The translations under genes and the position numbers were made by a program. This document shows positions 45,240 through 54,150 of a stretch of DNA of 64,000 bases, piece after piece. Each line of letters starts with the position of its first letter. Position 1 is the stretch's first letter. The stretch comes from Syntrophomonas sp. (GTDB lineage Bacteria; Bacillota; Syntrophomonadia; Syntrophomonadales; Syntrophomonadaceae): the NCBI GenBank assembly GCA_016841425.1, contig JAENZE010000006.1:70362-134361 (forward strand). Direction: 5' to 3'. A model generated the notes under the pieces. It was not told the origin of the DNA. It worked only from the letters and a program-made list of their open reading frames with translations, and searched no databases.

Positions 45240-47159
45240 ATGGAAAGAAATGTATATATTCAGAATACTCCACTGGATCAAGCCATAGATATATTTATGG
45301 GGCAGTTGGAAAAACGCGGTTATTTTCAAATAGAAACCGAAACCATTGATGTTCTGGGCAGTATAAATCGGATCTTGGGTTCCGCTGCCAGTGCTCGCAG
45401 ATCGTCACCACATTATCCGGCTTCGGCCATGGATGGTATAGCAGTTAAAGCATTGGATACTTTTGGAGCCAACGAGAGCAATCCGGTAATTCTTGATAAA
45501 AATCAGTACATAGAAGTAGATACCGGTGAATATGTACCCCGGTCCTTTGATGCAGTAATAATGATAGAAGACGTAAATTTCCAGGGAGAACAGGTGGAAA
45601 TTATTAAACCTGCCGTACCCTGGCAGCATATCCGCTCGGTGGGAGAGGATTTGGTAGCCATGGACATGATCGCACCGTCCTCTACCAAAATAGGCCCTTA
45701 TGAACTGGCTTCCTTTTTAACCGCGGCAATTTCTGAAGTTGAGGTGGTAAAGAAACCAGTAGTTGCAATTATCCCGACCGGCACTGAGCTTCTGGATCAG
45801 GGCAGCGAAGACATGAACCCGGGAGAGATCGTAGAGTCTAACAGCAGGATGCTGATAGCTATGTGTCAGGAGTGGGGAGCAGAAGCCCTTAGACATGATA
45901 TAGTTATTGATGATAGAATCAGGCTCCGGGAGGCAGTAGAAGAGGTTAAAGACCAGGCTGATATGATTGTTATCTGTTCTGGATCATCGGCCGGCCGGGA
46001 AGATTATACTTCCTCAATAATACGAGAGTCAGGAGAATTACTGGTGCATGGGATAGCTACTAAACCAGGAAAACCTGCGATTCTCGGGCTCATAGATGAT
46101 AAACCGGTTATCGGTGTACCTGGTTATCCAATATCAGCCCAGCTAGTTTTTACTCTCTTTGCCAGACCGATTATTTATAAAAAATTGGGGCTTCCTTTCC
46201 CATCTGATTCTGTTATCGAGTGTAAAGTTTCCAGAAAGGTAGCATCCTCTATGGGTGTAGATGAATTTATTTATGTCAATACCGCCCGGATAAAAAATAA
46301 TTATATTGCCTATCCTCTCAATCGGGGGGCCGGGATCACTACCAGTCTGGTCAAAGCAGATGGAGTGATGCATATAGAACGGGGTAACGAAGGGCTGGAG
46401 GCCGGCAGCCGATGCTCAGTGATGTTAAGAAAACCACGGGCACTGGTAGACCAAACCCTGGTATCTATTGGCAGTCATGATATTTCAATAGATTTTTTAG
46501 CCGATATCTTGCAGGTGCAGCATAATAAGCGGCTTATTTCCACCAATGTTGGCAGTATGGGTGGTATCATGTCCTTGATGAAAAATGAGTGTCATTTTGC
46601 CGGTGTGCATCTGCTGGATACAGATTCTGGAGATTATAATATTAGCTATCTAAAAAAATACTTGAATAAAACTCCCTGGCTGCTTCTCACTCTAGTGAAT
46701 AGAGAGCAAGGATTAATTGTAAAGAAAGGTAATCCATTTAATATTAAGGAAATAAATGACTTGCCAGGACCAGAGATTAGATACATCAATCGGCAAAAGG
46801 GATCTGGAACCCGGGTTTTACTGGATTATCTGCTGGATAAAAACAGTATAAAACCCAGCACCATTAACGGCTATAGTCGTGAGGAATACACTCATCTGGC
46901 AGTTGCTGCGGCAGTTAAAAATGATACTGCTGATTGTGCTCTGGGCATCTATGCCAGTGCTAAAGCATTAAATTTGGATTTCATTCCCATTTCTGAAGAA
47001 AGATATGATTTATGCATATTACCGGATTTATTGGATGAACAGGATATTAATCTGCTGATGCAGGTAATTTCCAGCACTATTTTCAAAAAAAGGGTTATAG
47101 ATTTCGGCGGATACAACATATTAAATACAGGGCAGGTAATCTATTCCAATAATATATAA
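45240..47159 (+). CDS. MoeA fused to a periplasmic-binding-protein-like domain
   Basis: The 639-aa protein has a MoeA domain in residues 1-400: SPHYPASAMDGIAVKALDTFG, VAIIPTGTELLDQG, IVICSGSSAGREDYTSSIIRESGELLVHGIATKPGKPAILG, and GVPGYPISAQLVF. A C-terminal PBP-like domain spans about 410-639 (TLVSIGSHDISIDFLADILQ, STNVGSMGGIMSLMKNECHFAGVHLLD, RYINRQKGSGTRVLLDYLL, DCALGIYASAKALNLDFIPISEERYDL), as in LysR-type or ModE-like molybdate-related sensors. The binding domain probably senses or supplies an anion or cofactor precursor. The ATG at 45240 suits the AGGTG site better than an upstream GTG. It precedes the formate dehydrogenase operon by 340 bp. Confidence 0.92.
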   Translation: MERNVYIQNTPLDQAIDIFMGQLEKRGYFQIETETIDVLGSINRILGSAASARRSSPHYPASAMDGIAVKALDTFGANESNPVILDKNQYIEVDTGEYVPRSFDAVIMIEDVNFQGEQVEIIKPAVPWQHIRSVGEDLVAMDMIAPSSTKIGPYELASFLTAAISEVEVVKKPVVAIIPTGTELLDQGSEDMNPGEIVESNSRMLIAMCQEWGAEALRHDIVIDDRIRLREAVEEVKDQADMIVICSGSSAGREDYTSSIIRESGELLVHGIATKPGKPAILGLIDDKPVIGVPGYPISAQLVFTLFARPIIYKKLGLPFPSDSVIECKVSRKVASSMGVDEFIYVNTARIKNNYIAYPLNRGAGITTSLVKADGVMHIERGNEGLEAGSRCSVMLRKPRALVDQTLVSIGSHDISIDFLADILQVQHNKRLISTNVGSMGGIMSLMKNECHFAGVHLLDTDSGDYNISYLKKYLNKTPWLLLTLVNREQGLIVKKGNPFNIKEINDLPGPEIRYINRQKGSGTRVLLDYLLDKNSIKPSTINGYSREEYTHLAVAAAVKNDTADCALGIYASAKALNLDFIPISEERYDLCILPDLLDEQDINLLMQVISSTIFKKRVIDFGGYNILNTGQVIYSNNI

Positions 47160-47421
47160 TTATTTGTTATACATTGTATTACTCTATATTATATCTTAGT
47201 GGTTATTCCGACAAACTGCAAGGAATTTAATTGCGGGTGTCGAAGTTATTAGCAGGTGAAGGCAACTGAATTATGTACATGCTGTATTCCGCAGCAGACC
47301 CACTGGAGAGGGGAGGGGGTTTTAAAGCCTTTTAAGCAGTTTCCCCATAATTATAATGGAATACTTAACCTGTAAGCTGTATAAGTAGAAAAAATTTGAG
47401 ACTTATGCGCTTATTTTAGGG
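47160..47421. other. Gap upstream of formate dehydrogenase, no gene seen
   Basis: This stretch has no ORF with a ribosome site. It holds the long imperfect inverted repeat GGGGA...TCCCC around TTTTAAAGCCTTTTAA (about 47309-47346), which might end the moeA fusion transcript, and a CCGACA...TGTCGA inverted repeat (47208-47243) of unknown role. It matches no riboswitch I know, including the Moco motif. Confidence 0.4.
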
Positions 47422-47450
47422 TGTCCAATTTTTTGCTGGAGTGTTACAAT
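47422..47450 (+). promoter_or_regulatory. Candidate promoter of the formate dehydrogenase operon
   Basis: TGTTACAAT is an extended -10 (TACAAT at 47445-47450) with TGTCCA 17 bp upstream, about 57 bp before the ATG. The extended -10 form is the same as at the moeA fusion gene. Confidence 0.45.
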
Positions 47451-47506
47451 CTATAGCAGTATCCAGTTAAAAGAATTGAATACGGTGAAAGGAGAGTGTG
47501 GAGTTT

Positions 47507-50500
47507 ATGAAGGTTACCCGTAGACAATTCCTCAAGGTAACCGGAGCAACCGTAGCAAGCTTTGCAGTTGTAGACCTTGGTTTTGATCTGTCTGCTACTG
47601 CCAGTGAAGTCCAGGGCGTACGCACCAAAGATGTAAAACCTGTACCGACCATCTGTCCATTTTGTGGCGCTGGTTGTGGACTAGTTGTTTATTCCAGGGA
47701 TGGTGCACCTGCTGATGGACCACAGTTGCTCAGCGTTCAGGGGGACCCCGATAACCCAATAAATCGGGGAGGAGCATGCAGTAAAGGTTCGGCGCTGTTT
47801 AATATCAGGGAGGTGTACAGCCCTGAAACTGGTGAGCAGGAGATTAATCCGGAAAGAAAAACCAAACCTTTATATCGAGCACCAAAAAGTGATAAGTGGG
47901 TAGAAAAAGATTGGGATTGGATGTTCGATGAAATAGCGAATAGGTTTAAGAAAACCCGCGACGAAAACTTCGAATATAAGGATGAAAATGGTATCATTGT
48001 CAGCCGGTGTGAAGCTTTAGCAAGTATGGGGGGAGCAGCACTGGACAACGAAGAGCTTCAATTGATTTCAAAATTAATGCGAGCTCTTGGAATGACTTAT
48101 ATTGAACATCAGGCCCGTATCTGACACTCCGCGACGGTTGCCGGTCTGGCACCAACATATGGTCGTGGAGCGATGACTAACCACTGGGTTGACCTGAAAA
48201 ATACTGATTGCGCTTTAATAATGGGCAGTAATGCTGCTGAAAATCATCCCATTTCTTTCAAATGGCTTACTGAAGCCAGAGAAAAACGGGGCGCGAAGAT
48301 AATCAGTGTTGACCCTCGTTTTACCAGGACTTCAGCCCGGGCAGATATCTATGCTCCGCTGCGTTCTGGTACTGATATTGCCTTTATTGGTGGTATGATG
48401 AACTACATTTTACAGAACAAACTTTATCACGAGGAATACGTGAGATGGTTTACCAATGCTACCTTTATAGTCAAAGATACTTTTGGATTTGAAGACGGTC
48501 TATTTTCTGGTTATGATCCGGAGAAACGCAAATATGATGCAGCCAGTTGGGCTTTTGTCATGAACGAAGACGGCACTTACCAAAAAGATATGACCATGGA
48601 AAATCCTCAATGTGTATTGCAGATAATGAAAAAACATTATGCGCGCTATGACGTTGACCTGGTATGCAGAATCACCGGAACTCCTAAAAACAAATATATG
48701 GAAGTAGTTGAGGCTTATGCCGCAACCGGTGCTCCTGATAAAGTAGGTACTATCATGTACGCTATGGGAACTACCCAGCACACCGTAGGTACCGAAAATG
48801 TAAGAAGTTTTGCAATTCTGCAGCTTCTGCTCGGAAACATAGGGAGAGCCGGCGGCGGAGTTAACGCACTGCGCGGGGAATCAAATGTGCAGGGATCAAC
48901 CGACTGGGCACTGCTGTATCATATACTGCCTGGATACCTGGCAACTCCTGAAGCTAAAAAGCATCCGGATTATGCCACCTATAATGCCGTAGAAACACCC
49001 AAAACCGGCTACTGGAAAAATAAACCTAAATTCCTATCCAGCATGCTGAAATGCTACTGGATGGAAGATGATCCAGCGAAATCCTATAATTATCTTCCTA
49101 AACGGATAGATGGCAAGAACTATTCGCATATCGCCATGTTTGAAGATATGTACAAGGGAATAATCAAGGGTATGATCATCTGGGGCTCAAACCCGATTGT
49201 TGGCGGACCGAATGCCAACAAAGAACAAAAAGCCCTGGCTAACCTGGAATGGCTGGTTGCTATAGACCTGTGGCAGACTGAAACGTCAGAATTCTGGAGC
49301 TATAAAGCTCTGGAGCGTCCCACTGACAAAAATGAATATGATATCAAGCCTGCAGACGAAATAGATACTGAAGTATTCTTCCTGCCTGCCTGCGGTTCTT
49401 ATGAAAAAGAGGGCTCTGTTTCCAACAGCGGACGCTGGATGCAGTTCCGCTGGCAAGCTGCTGACCCGGTGGGAGAATCCAAGGCTGATCTGGAAATCGT
49501 CCATAAATTGGCTCTTAAGATTAAAGAACTCTATGCGGGAAGCAGCAGAGTAGAAGACGAACCTATTACTCGCCTGACCTGGGAATACGGTCATGGTGAT
49601 CATCCAGATATTAATGTTATTGCCCGTGAAATCAACGGCTTTACAGTAGTAGATGGTAAACCTGGACCTCAGGTAGCCAATTTCACCAAGCTGATGGATG
49701 ATGGTACTACAGCATGTGGTAACTGGATCTATTCCGGCTGCTATCCGGCTGATACTGGAAATCCTGATGTAGACTATCTGGCCCGCAGAAGAATAAACAA
49801 AGATGATCAGGTAGATCCTAATTATCCTCCGATAGGAAGCTATAGCCAGTGGTCATGGTGCTGGCCGGTCAATCGGCGTATCATCTATAACCGCTGCTCT
49901 TGTACTCCCGAAGGTGTTCCCTGGGATGCCAACCGCGCTTCTATTTGGTGGAGTGGTGAAGAATGGACCGGCAATGACGTACAAGACTTTGGAAAAAACA
50001 CCGATCCCAATGGACCTGGCGGCAGAAATGCATTTATCATGCGGCCGGAAGAAGTTGGCTGTATGTACAGCAAATGTAATGAAGGTCCATTACCCGAACA
50101 TTATGAACCCTGGGAAAGCCCGGTTAAGAATCTGCTGAATAGTCAGGATCTAAATCCTGCCGTCCAGATATTTGAGCCGGATAAGCAGGGTACTACTGAT
50201 AAATATCCTATAATTGGTACGACTTACAGGGTTTCAGAACACTGGCAGTCAGGTATTATGACCAGGACTCAGCCCTGGTTAGCTGAACTGATGCCCAATT
50301 GTTTTGTGGAAATGAGTGAAGAGTTGGCCAGGGATAGGGATATTAAGAACGGTGATGACGTAATCATCACAACTACCCGCGGTGATATAAAAGCTCTGGC
50401 ATGTGTTACCAAACGATTCAAGCCATTCTTGATCGATGGCAATTATGTACATCAGATCGGAGTATTATGGCACTTTGGATTTAACGGATATGCACCTGGT

Positions 50501-50593
50501 GAACCGGCTAACCGCCTGACACCGCATGTCGGTGACGCGAACACCACGATTCCAGAGTATAAAGCATGGCTGTGCGATGTAAGGAGGGCGTAA
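47507..50593 (+). CDS. fdnG: Formate dehydrogenase alpha subunit, selenocysteine-containing, Tat-exported
   Basis: This molybdo/tungsto-pterin enzyme interconverts formate and CO2. The start is the ATG at 47507 (a GTG at 47498 is possible). Residues 4-30 form a Tat signal (TRRQFLKVTGA). Cys50, 53, 57 and 91 (CPFCGAGC ... GGACSKG) bind a [4Fe-4S] cluster. The in-frame TGA at 48122-48124 encodes Sec206: the flanking ARI-U-HSATVAGLAPTYGRGAMTNHW aligns exactly with E. coli FdnG, and the frame continues without a shift to TAA at 50593, giving 1028 aa (FdnG is 1015). A SECIS-like hairpin follows the UGA. The Tat signal and the cytochrome b partner place it outside the membrane, suited to reverse electron transfer in syntrophy. 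Confidence 0.97.
48122..48160 (+). promoter_or_regulatory. Bacterial SECIS element after the Sec UGA
   Basis: Starting at the UGA, GGTTGCCGGTCTGGCACC forms a hairpin: TGCC (48139-48142), loop GGTCT (48143-48147), GGCA (48148-48151). E. coli fdhF has GGTTGCAGGTCTGCACC at the same distance. The conserved GGTCT loop is what SelB recognises. Confidence 0.85.
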
Positions 50594-50595
50594 CT

Positions 50596-51396
50596 ATGGC
50601 AAAGATGACTAATTTATATGATGTCAGCAAATGTACCGCCTGCCGTGGTTGCCAGGTAGCCTGCAAAGACTGGAATCAACTGCCGGCAGTTATCGAACCT
50701 TTTAAAGGTAACTATCAGACCCATGAAGATACCAATGGTGACACCTTTACTATTGTAAAATTTATTGAAGGCGAGGACCCGGTAGATGGTGTATACTGGA
50801 ACTTCATCAAGTATCAGTGTATGCACTGCTCTGATCCTGCCTGTATGAGTGTCTGCCCACAGGGAGCTTATTCCAAGACTTCCTGGGGAGCGACCTATCA
50901 TGACCCGGAAAAATGCATCGGCTGCCAGTACTGCACCTATGCATGTCCATTTGAGATTCCCAAATACCGCGCCAGAGAAGACAAGATAACCAAGTGTACT
51001 CTCTGCGTGGACCGAGTTGAGGAAGGATTGACGCCGGCCTGTGCCCGTACCTGTCCTACTGGAGCTCTCAAATTCGGAGAACGCGATGAACTTCTGCAAA
51101 TAGCGGAAGAAAGAGCCAAGTTCCTTCGGGCTAATGGCTTTCCCCGGGCTACCATATACGGCAAGGTGGAACTGGGTGGTTTGAACAAGCTGTATGTTCT
51201 TACTGACACTCCAGATAAATTCGATTTGCCGTTGGATCCCAAGGTGCCAGGACAGATTACCTTCTGGCAGAATTGGGTACAGCCTTATTTCGGATGGCTT
51301 ATCCCAATTGCCCTGGGAGGTTCTGCAATTAGTTTTGTAACTACCAGAATACTGGCTAATAAAAATGGAGACCATACGGAAGGAGGTCATGAGTAA
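50596..51396 (+). CDS. fdnH: Formate dehydrogenase iron-sulfur (beta) subunit
   Basis: This subunit carries electrons from the alpha subunit to the cytochrome b. The 266-aa protein has four [4Fe-4S]-type clusters: CTACRGCQVACKDW, CMHCSDPACMSVCP, CIGCQYCTYACP, and CTLCVDR...ACARTCP. A C-terminal membrane anchor (PYFGWLIPIALGGSAISFVTTRIL, near 235-255) is present, as in FdnH. The ATG follows AAGGAGGG; its site overlaps the end of the alpha gene. The subunit probably faces outward with alpha. Confidence 0.95.
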   Translation: MAKMTNLYDVSKCTACRGCQVACKDWNQLPAVIEPFKGNYQTHEDTNGDTFTIVKFIEGEDPVDGVYWNFIKYQCMHCSDPACMSVCPQGAYSKTSWGATYHDPEKCIGCQYCTYACPFEIPKYRAREDKITKCTLCVDRVEEGLTPACARTCPTGALKFGERDELLQIAEERAKFLRANGFPRATIYGKVELGGLNKLYVLTDTPDKFDLPLDPKVPGQITFWQNWVQPYFGWLIPIALGGSAISFVTTRILANKNGDHTEGGHE

Positions 51397-52079
51397 TGCA
51401 ATGGATTCCTGAATATAAAGGGGATGTTCCTCGAGTAGAAAGATTCAATTTCTTGTCCAGGTTTACTCACTGGGGACATACCGTGACCTTTTTGCTCTGT
51501 CTCTTCACTGGTCTGGCACTTTTCCTGGATAGCGCCGACTGGCTGGCAGCAATTTTCGGTGGCTTCCATGGCGCAGGTCTGGTACACAGGATAGCTGCAG
51601 TAGCAATGACCATCGTAGTAGTTATATTCGTAATAGGAAATTTTAAGGTAGTAATTGCCTGGATTAAAGATATTCTACGCTTTGGTAAGAATGACATTAT
51701 ATTTATTATGTTATTCCCTTTGGAGTTTCTGGGCTTTAAGGTAAAAGTACCTCCCCAGACCAAGTTTAACGGGGGGGAAAAAGGAAACTCCATGATCACC
51801 CCAACTGCGGTAATATTCCTAATTTTGAGCGGCTATATCATGTGGGTTCCATCGATATTCCCAGCTGGTCTGGTGAGACTTGCTTATCCTATCCATGATA
51901 TCAGTATGGTTCTGGCAACCATGATGGTATGTATGCATGGATACCTGGGATCTTTCCATCCTGGCTCCGGAGAATCCTTCTGGGGTATGTGGAAAGGTAC
52001 AGTTAGAGAAGATTGGGCTGAACATCACCATAAAACCTGGTATGATGAAACCTATGGTGATAAAGCCAGTGGTGAATAA
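51396..52079 (+). CDS. fdnI: Formate dehydrogenase cytochrome b (gamma) subunit
   Basis: This four-helix membrane subunit binds two b haems and passes electrons to or from a quinone-type carrier. In 227 aa it has FNFLSRFTHWGHTVTFLLCLFTGLALF (helix 1 with His), HGAGLVHRIAAVAMTIVVVIFVIG (helix 2), a third helix with TAVIFLILSGYIMW, and PIHDISMVLATMMVCMHGYLGSFHPG (helix 4), supplying candidate haem ligands. Its ATG overlaps the last base of the beta gene stop, with AGGAGGT 8 nt upstream. The haem supply may involve hemZ at 30 kb. Confidence 0.93.
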   Translation: MQWIPEYKGDVPRVERFNFLSRFTHWGHTVTFLLCLFTGLALFLDSADWLAAIFGGFHGAGLVHRIAAVAMTIVVVIFVIGNFKVVIAWIKDILRFGKNDIIFIMLFPLEFLGFKVKVPPQTKFNGGEKGNSMITPTAVIFLILSGYIMWVPSIFPAGLVRLAYPIHDISMVLATMMVCMHGYLGSFHPGSGESFWGMWKGTVREDWAEHHHKTWYDETYGDKASGE

Positions 52080-52100
52080 CACCTTATAATCTGCTGCTAT

Positions 52101-52128
52101 AAAAGGGGGAGAGTACTCCCCCTTTATG
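52101..52128 (+). terminator. Intrinsic terminator after fdnGHI
   Basis: AAAGGGGGAG (52102-52111) and CTCCCCCTTT (52116-52125) form a perfect 10-bp stem with a four-base loop, followed by ATGTTTAT. The U-run is partial, so some readthrough into fdhE is likely. Confidence 0.68.
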
Positions 52129-52142
52129 TTTATCAAGCAGAA

Positions 52143-52164
52143 TTTGGGACGGTTGTTTGGTTCC
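52143..52164. repeat. REP-like fragment
   Basis: TTTGGGACGGTTGTTTGGTTCC shares GGGACGGTT with the RAYT-flanking repeats but is otherwise divergent. It is in the fdnI-fdhE gap. Confidence 0.35.
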
Positions 52165-52253
52165 TTAAACTTAAGCCAGCAGGAAAGCATATAAGAGTGC
52201 AGCGTTCTATGCTTTTTCCTCTACCTGGAATCTACTTCAAGGAGTGATATTTA

Positions 52254-53084
52254 ATGAAAAGAAATAGTCCAGTTGAACTTCCAGATGGATATGTAGAGTT
52301 TTATAAAGCTTTAGAAACATGGCAGAATGAACAGCAGATTAAGCTGCAGAAAAACTGTGCATATAGCAAGGTGGATAATATTCTGCCATTACTATCGGAA
52401 CAAAAAAGACCTATAATAATCATAGGTAATTTTATCATCGATCCACATGAATACAAGATGGTTTTTGGAGATCTGCTTACCTTCATAAGTAAATCACGAC
52501 CCGAACTTCAAGAGATGATAGAGGCTATATCAAAGGACATTGTACAACTGGACTACGATCAGTTGATTAAGGATTTATTGAACAGCAAGTATGAAACTTT
52601 TGCAACATTGGCGGAAAATTATGGTACATCAACTGAGCTGCTGGTTTTTCTTTTTGAACATGCTGTCAGACCATTCCTTAGAATCTATGCTGCTCCTTAC
52701 CAGAAAGAATTAACCGAAGATACTTTTCAACATTGGGACTTCCCTTCTCTATGTCCAGTCTGTGGAAGCAAGTCACATTTCAGTCGGCTCAGGCCGATTG
52801 ATAGTCGGAGGTTTATGTTCTGTGATCGTTGTTTTATCGAATGGGAAGCCAAGTATTTGCAGTGTATTCACTGCGGCAATGATACTCCGGGAACCATCAA
52901 GTACCTTTCTATAGAAAATGATGATGCTTACCAGATATATACCTGCGAAGAATGTAAGGGTTATCTGAAGACCTATGATGAAAAGCAAGGTGGCCGCAGT
53001 ACTGACCTTTTTATCGCCAATATTGAGACCATTTATCTGGATATGCTGGCTCAGGAAAAAGGATATACTGATCACGATATTTAG
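52254..53084 (+). CDS. fdhE: Formate dehydrogenase accessory protein FdhE
   Basis: FdhE proteins help mature the exported formate dehydrogenase, acting on the catalytic subunit. The 276-aa protein has the family's four CxxC pairs, CPVCG, CDRC, CIHCG and CEEC, in the C-terminal half (about 188-245), which form a rubredoxin-like metal site. The N-terminal half is helical and matches FdhE only in general features. The ATG follows AAGGAGTGAT. It stands 175 bp after fdnI, past a terminator. Confidence 0.9.
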   Translation: MKRNSPVELPDGYVEFYKALETWQNEQQIKLQKNCAYSKVDNILPLLSEQKRPIIIIGNFIIDPHEYKMVFGDLLTFISKSRPELQEMIEAISKDIVQLDYDQLIKDLLNSKYETFATLAENYGTSTELLVFLFEHAVRPFLRIYAAPYQKELTEDTFQHWDFPSLCPVCGSKSHFSRLRPIDSRRFMFCDRCFIEWEAKYLQCIHCGNDTPGTIKYLSIENDDAYQIYTCEECKGYLKTYDEKQGGRSTDLFIANIETIYLDMLAQEKGYTDHDI

Positions 53085-53132
53085 CCAAAGTTCCGTATCT
53101 GATACCAAACTTATTATTATCAACAAATATAT

Positions 53133-53170
53133 AAGGCCGGATAGTTATTATTACCGTCCGGCCTCTATTT
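53133..53170. terminator. Bidirectional terminator between fdhE and the DUF134 gene
   Basis: AAGGCCGGA (53133-53141) and TCCGGCC (53157-53163) pair around a 15-base loop; TCTATTTTAT follows on the plus strand and TTATATATTTG on the minus strand. Confidence 0.75.
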
Positions 53171-53189
53171 TATATTGTGTTCTGATTAA

Positions 53190-53555
53190 TTATTCTTCGT
53201 CAGTATGGTTTTTAACGTCTGCAGCACAGCGACCCCGGTTATGGTGATGGTACCGGCAGTCGTTTACTAGTTCGTAATTGCCTCCTTCAAGAACCAGCAT
53301 TTTTGAGTTTATTAATGTATCAGCGACCTTCTGCCGGGCTTCTACCAGAATTCTCTGGAATGTAGTCCGGGATACTCCCATTTCCACTGCACAATCTACC
53401 TGATCCAGTCCTACCAGGTCTTTTAATCGCAGGGCTTCCGCCTCTTCTATCTTTAATATAATTTCTTCCAATTCATAGGCAGGTATGCCTGCTGGCTTAA
53501 AGAAATTCGACCTGGGTATATGTCCTACCCGCCGGCATTTGGTTTTCCTGGGCAT
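53190..53555 (-). CDS. DUF134 (UPF0251) family helix-turn-helix protein
   Basis: The 121-aa protein starts MPRKTKCRRVGHIPRSNFFKPAG, then has EEAEALRLKDLVGLDQVDCAVEMGVSRTTFQRILVEARQKVADTLI, a sigma-region-4-like helix-turn-helix typical of DUF134. The family is thought to be DNA-binding and is often next to metalloenzyme genes in anaerobes. The C-terminal tail is rich in His and Asp (CRYHHHNRGRC), possibly a metal site. The ATG at 53555 is 7 nt after AAGGAG. It follows the AOR cluster by 95 bp and could regulate it. Confidence 0.88.
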   Translation of the reverse strand: MPRKTKCRRVGHIPRSNFFKPAGIPAYELEEIILKIEEAEALRLKDLVGLDQVDCAVEMGVSRTTFQRILVEARQKVADTLINSKMLVLEGGNYELVNDCRYHHHNRGRCAADVKNHTDEE

Positions 53556-53650
53556 ATTCATTCTCCTTTTTAGTTAATTATTTGGCCTTCCTTGTATTAT
53601 AGCATGCACCTTATCCGGCAGAAATGTTTGTAGTGACAAAATTGTAACGC

Positions 53651-54118
53651 CTAACCGCTCTTAAGTATATTCCTGGCTGCTGCATCTCTTTTCCCGCCCA
53701 ATGCCCTATCAAGTGGAACATACTGCAGCGCTTCGGTCCAGCAAAACTCTACACATTGCGGTGATCCTCCGCACAGGTCGCATTTAAATGCGGTACCTCG
53801 GTCTAAGCTGAAATTAGCATGTCCAAATGGGCAGGCCTGAACACATTGCCGGCATCCAATGCACAGGGCAGGGTTAATTGCAACATCACCACTATCTGCA
53901 TTTTTAGTAATGGCTCCGGATGGGCATACGCTGACACATGGTGGCGATTCGCAGAAAGCACAGGTTATGGGTACATTAAAAGCTTCCGTAGGATACCTGA
54001 CTACTCTTATTCGTGAGAGGGCCGGTGAGCATATATCTTCATGGACCATTGAACATACCATTTCACAGGTAGCACAACCCACGCACTTATGGTAATCAAT
54101 AAAAATTAATTTATCCAT
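53651..54118 (-). CDS. 4Fe-4S ferredoxin-type electron-transfer subunit (AOR cluster, second)
   Basis: The 155-aa protein is HycB/DmsB-like. It has the sets CVGCATCEMVC, CAFCESPPCVSVCP, CIGCRQCVQACPFG and CDLCGGSPQCVEFC, sufficient for four [4Fe-4S] clusters, then a short tail GKRDAAARNILKSG. It lies 32 bp after the FAD oxidoreductase and is a paralogue of the ferredoxin encoded at 55.4-55.9 kb; both end with a segment following CDLCGG. I chose the ATG at 54118 after AAAGGAGG. Confidence 0.9.
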   Translation of the reverse strand: MDKLIFIDYHKCVGCATCEMVCSMVHEDICSPALSRIRVVRYPTEAFNVPITCAFCESPPCVSVCPSGAITKNADSGDVAINPALCIGCRQCVQACPFGHANFSLDRGTAFKCDLCGGSPQCVEFCWTEALQYVPLDRALGGKRDAAARNILKSG

Positions 54119-54150
54119 TGTTTCCTCCTTTGCCTGCCCACTAATATTCT

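Noticed and set aside
47160-47500. Moco or cobalamin riboswitch upstream of formate dehydrogenase
   Set aside because: I could not match the conserved core of either; only unspecific inverted repeats are visible.
48122-48124. TGA inside the formate dehydrogenase gene as a nonsense mutation or frameshift
   Set aside because: Flanking residues align with the Sec position of FdnG, the frame continues unchanged, and a SECIS-type hairpin with a GGTCT loop follows directly.
50614-51390. 258-codon minus-strand open frame opposite the formate dehydrogenase beta gene
   Set aside because: The plus-strand gene has four ferredoxin motifs and correct spacing to its neighbours; the opposite frame has no domain.
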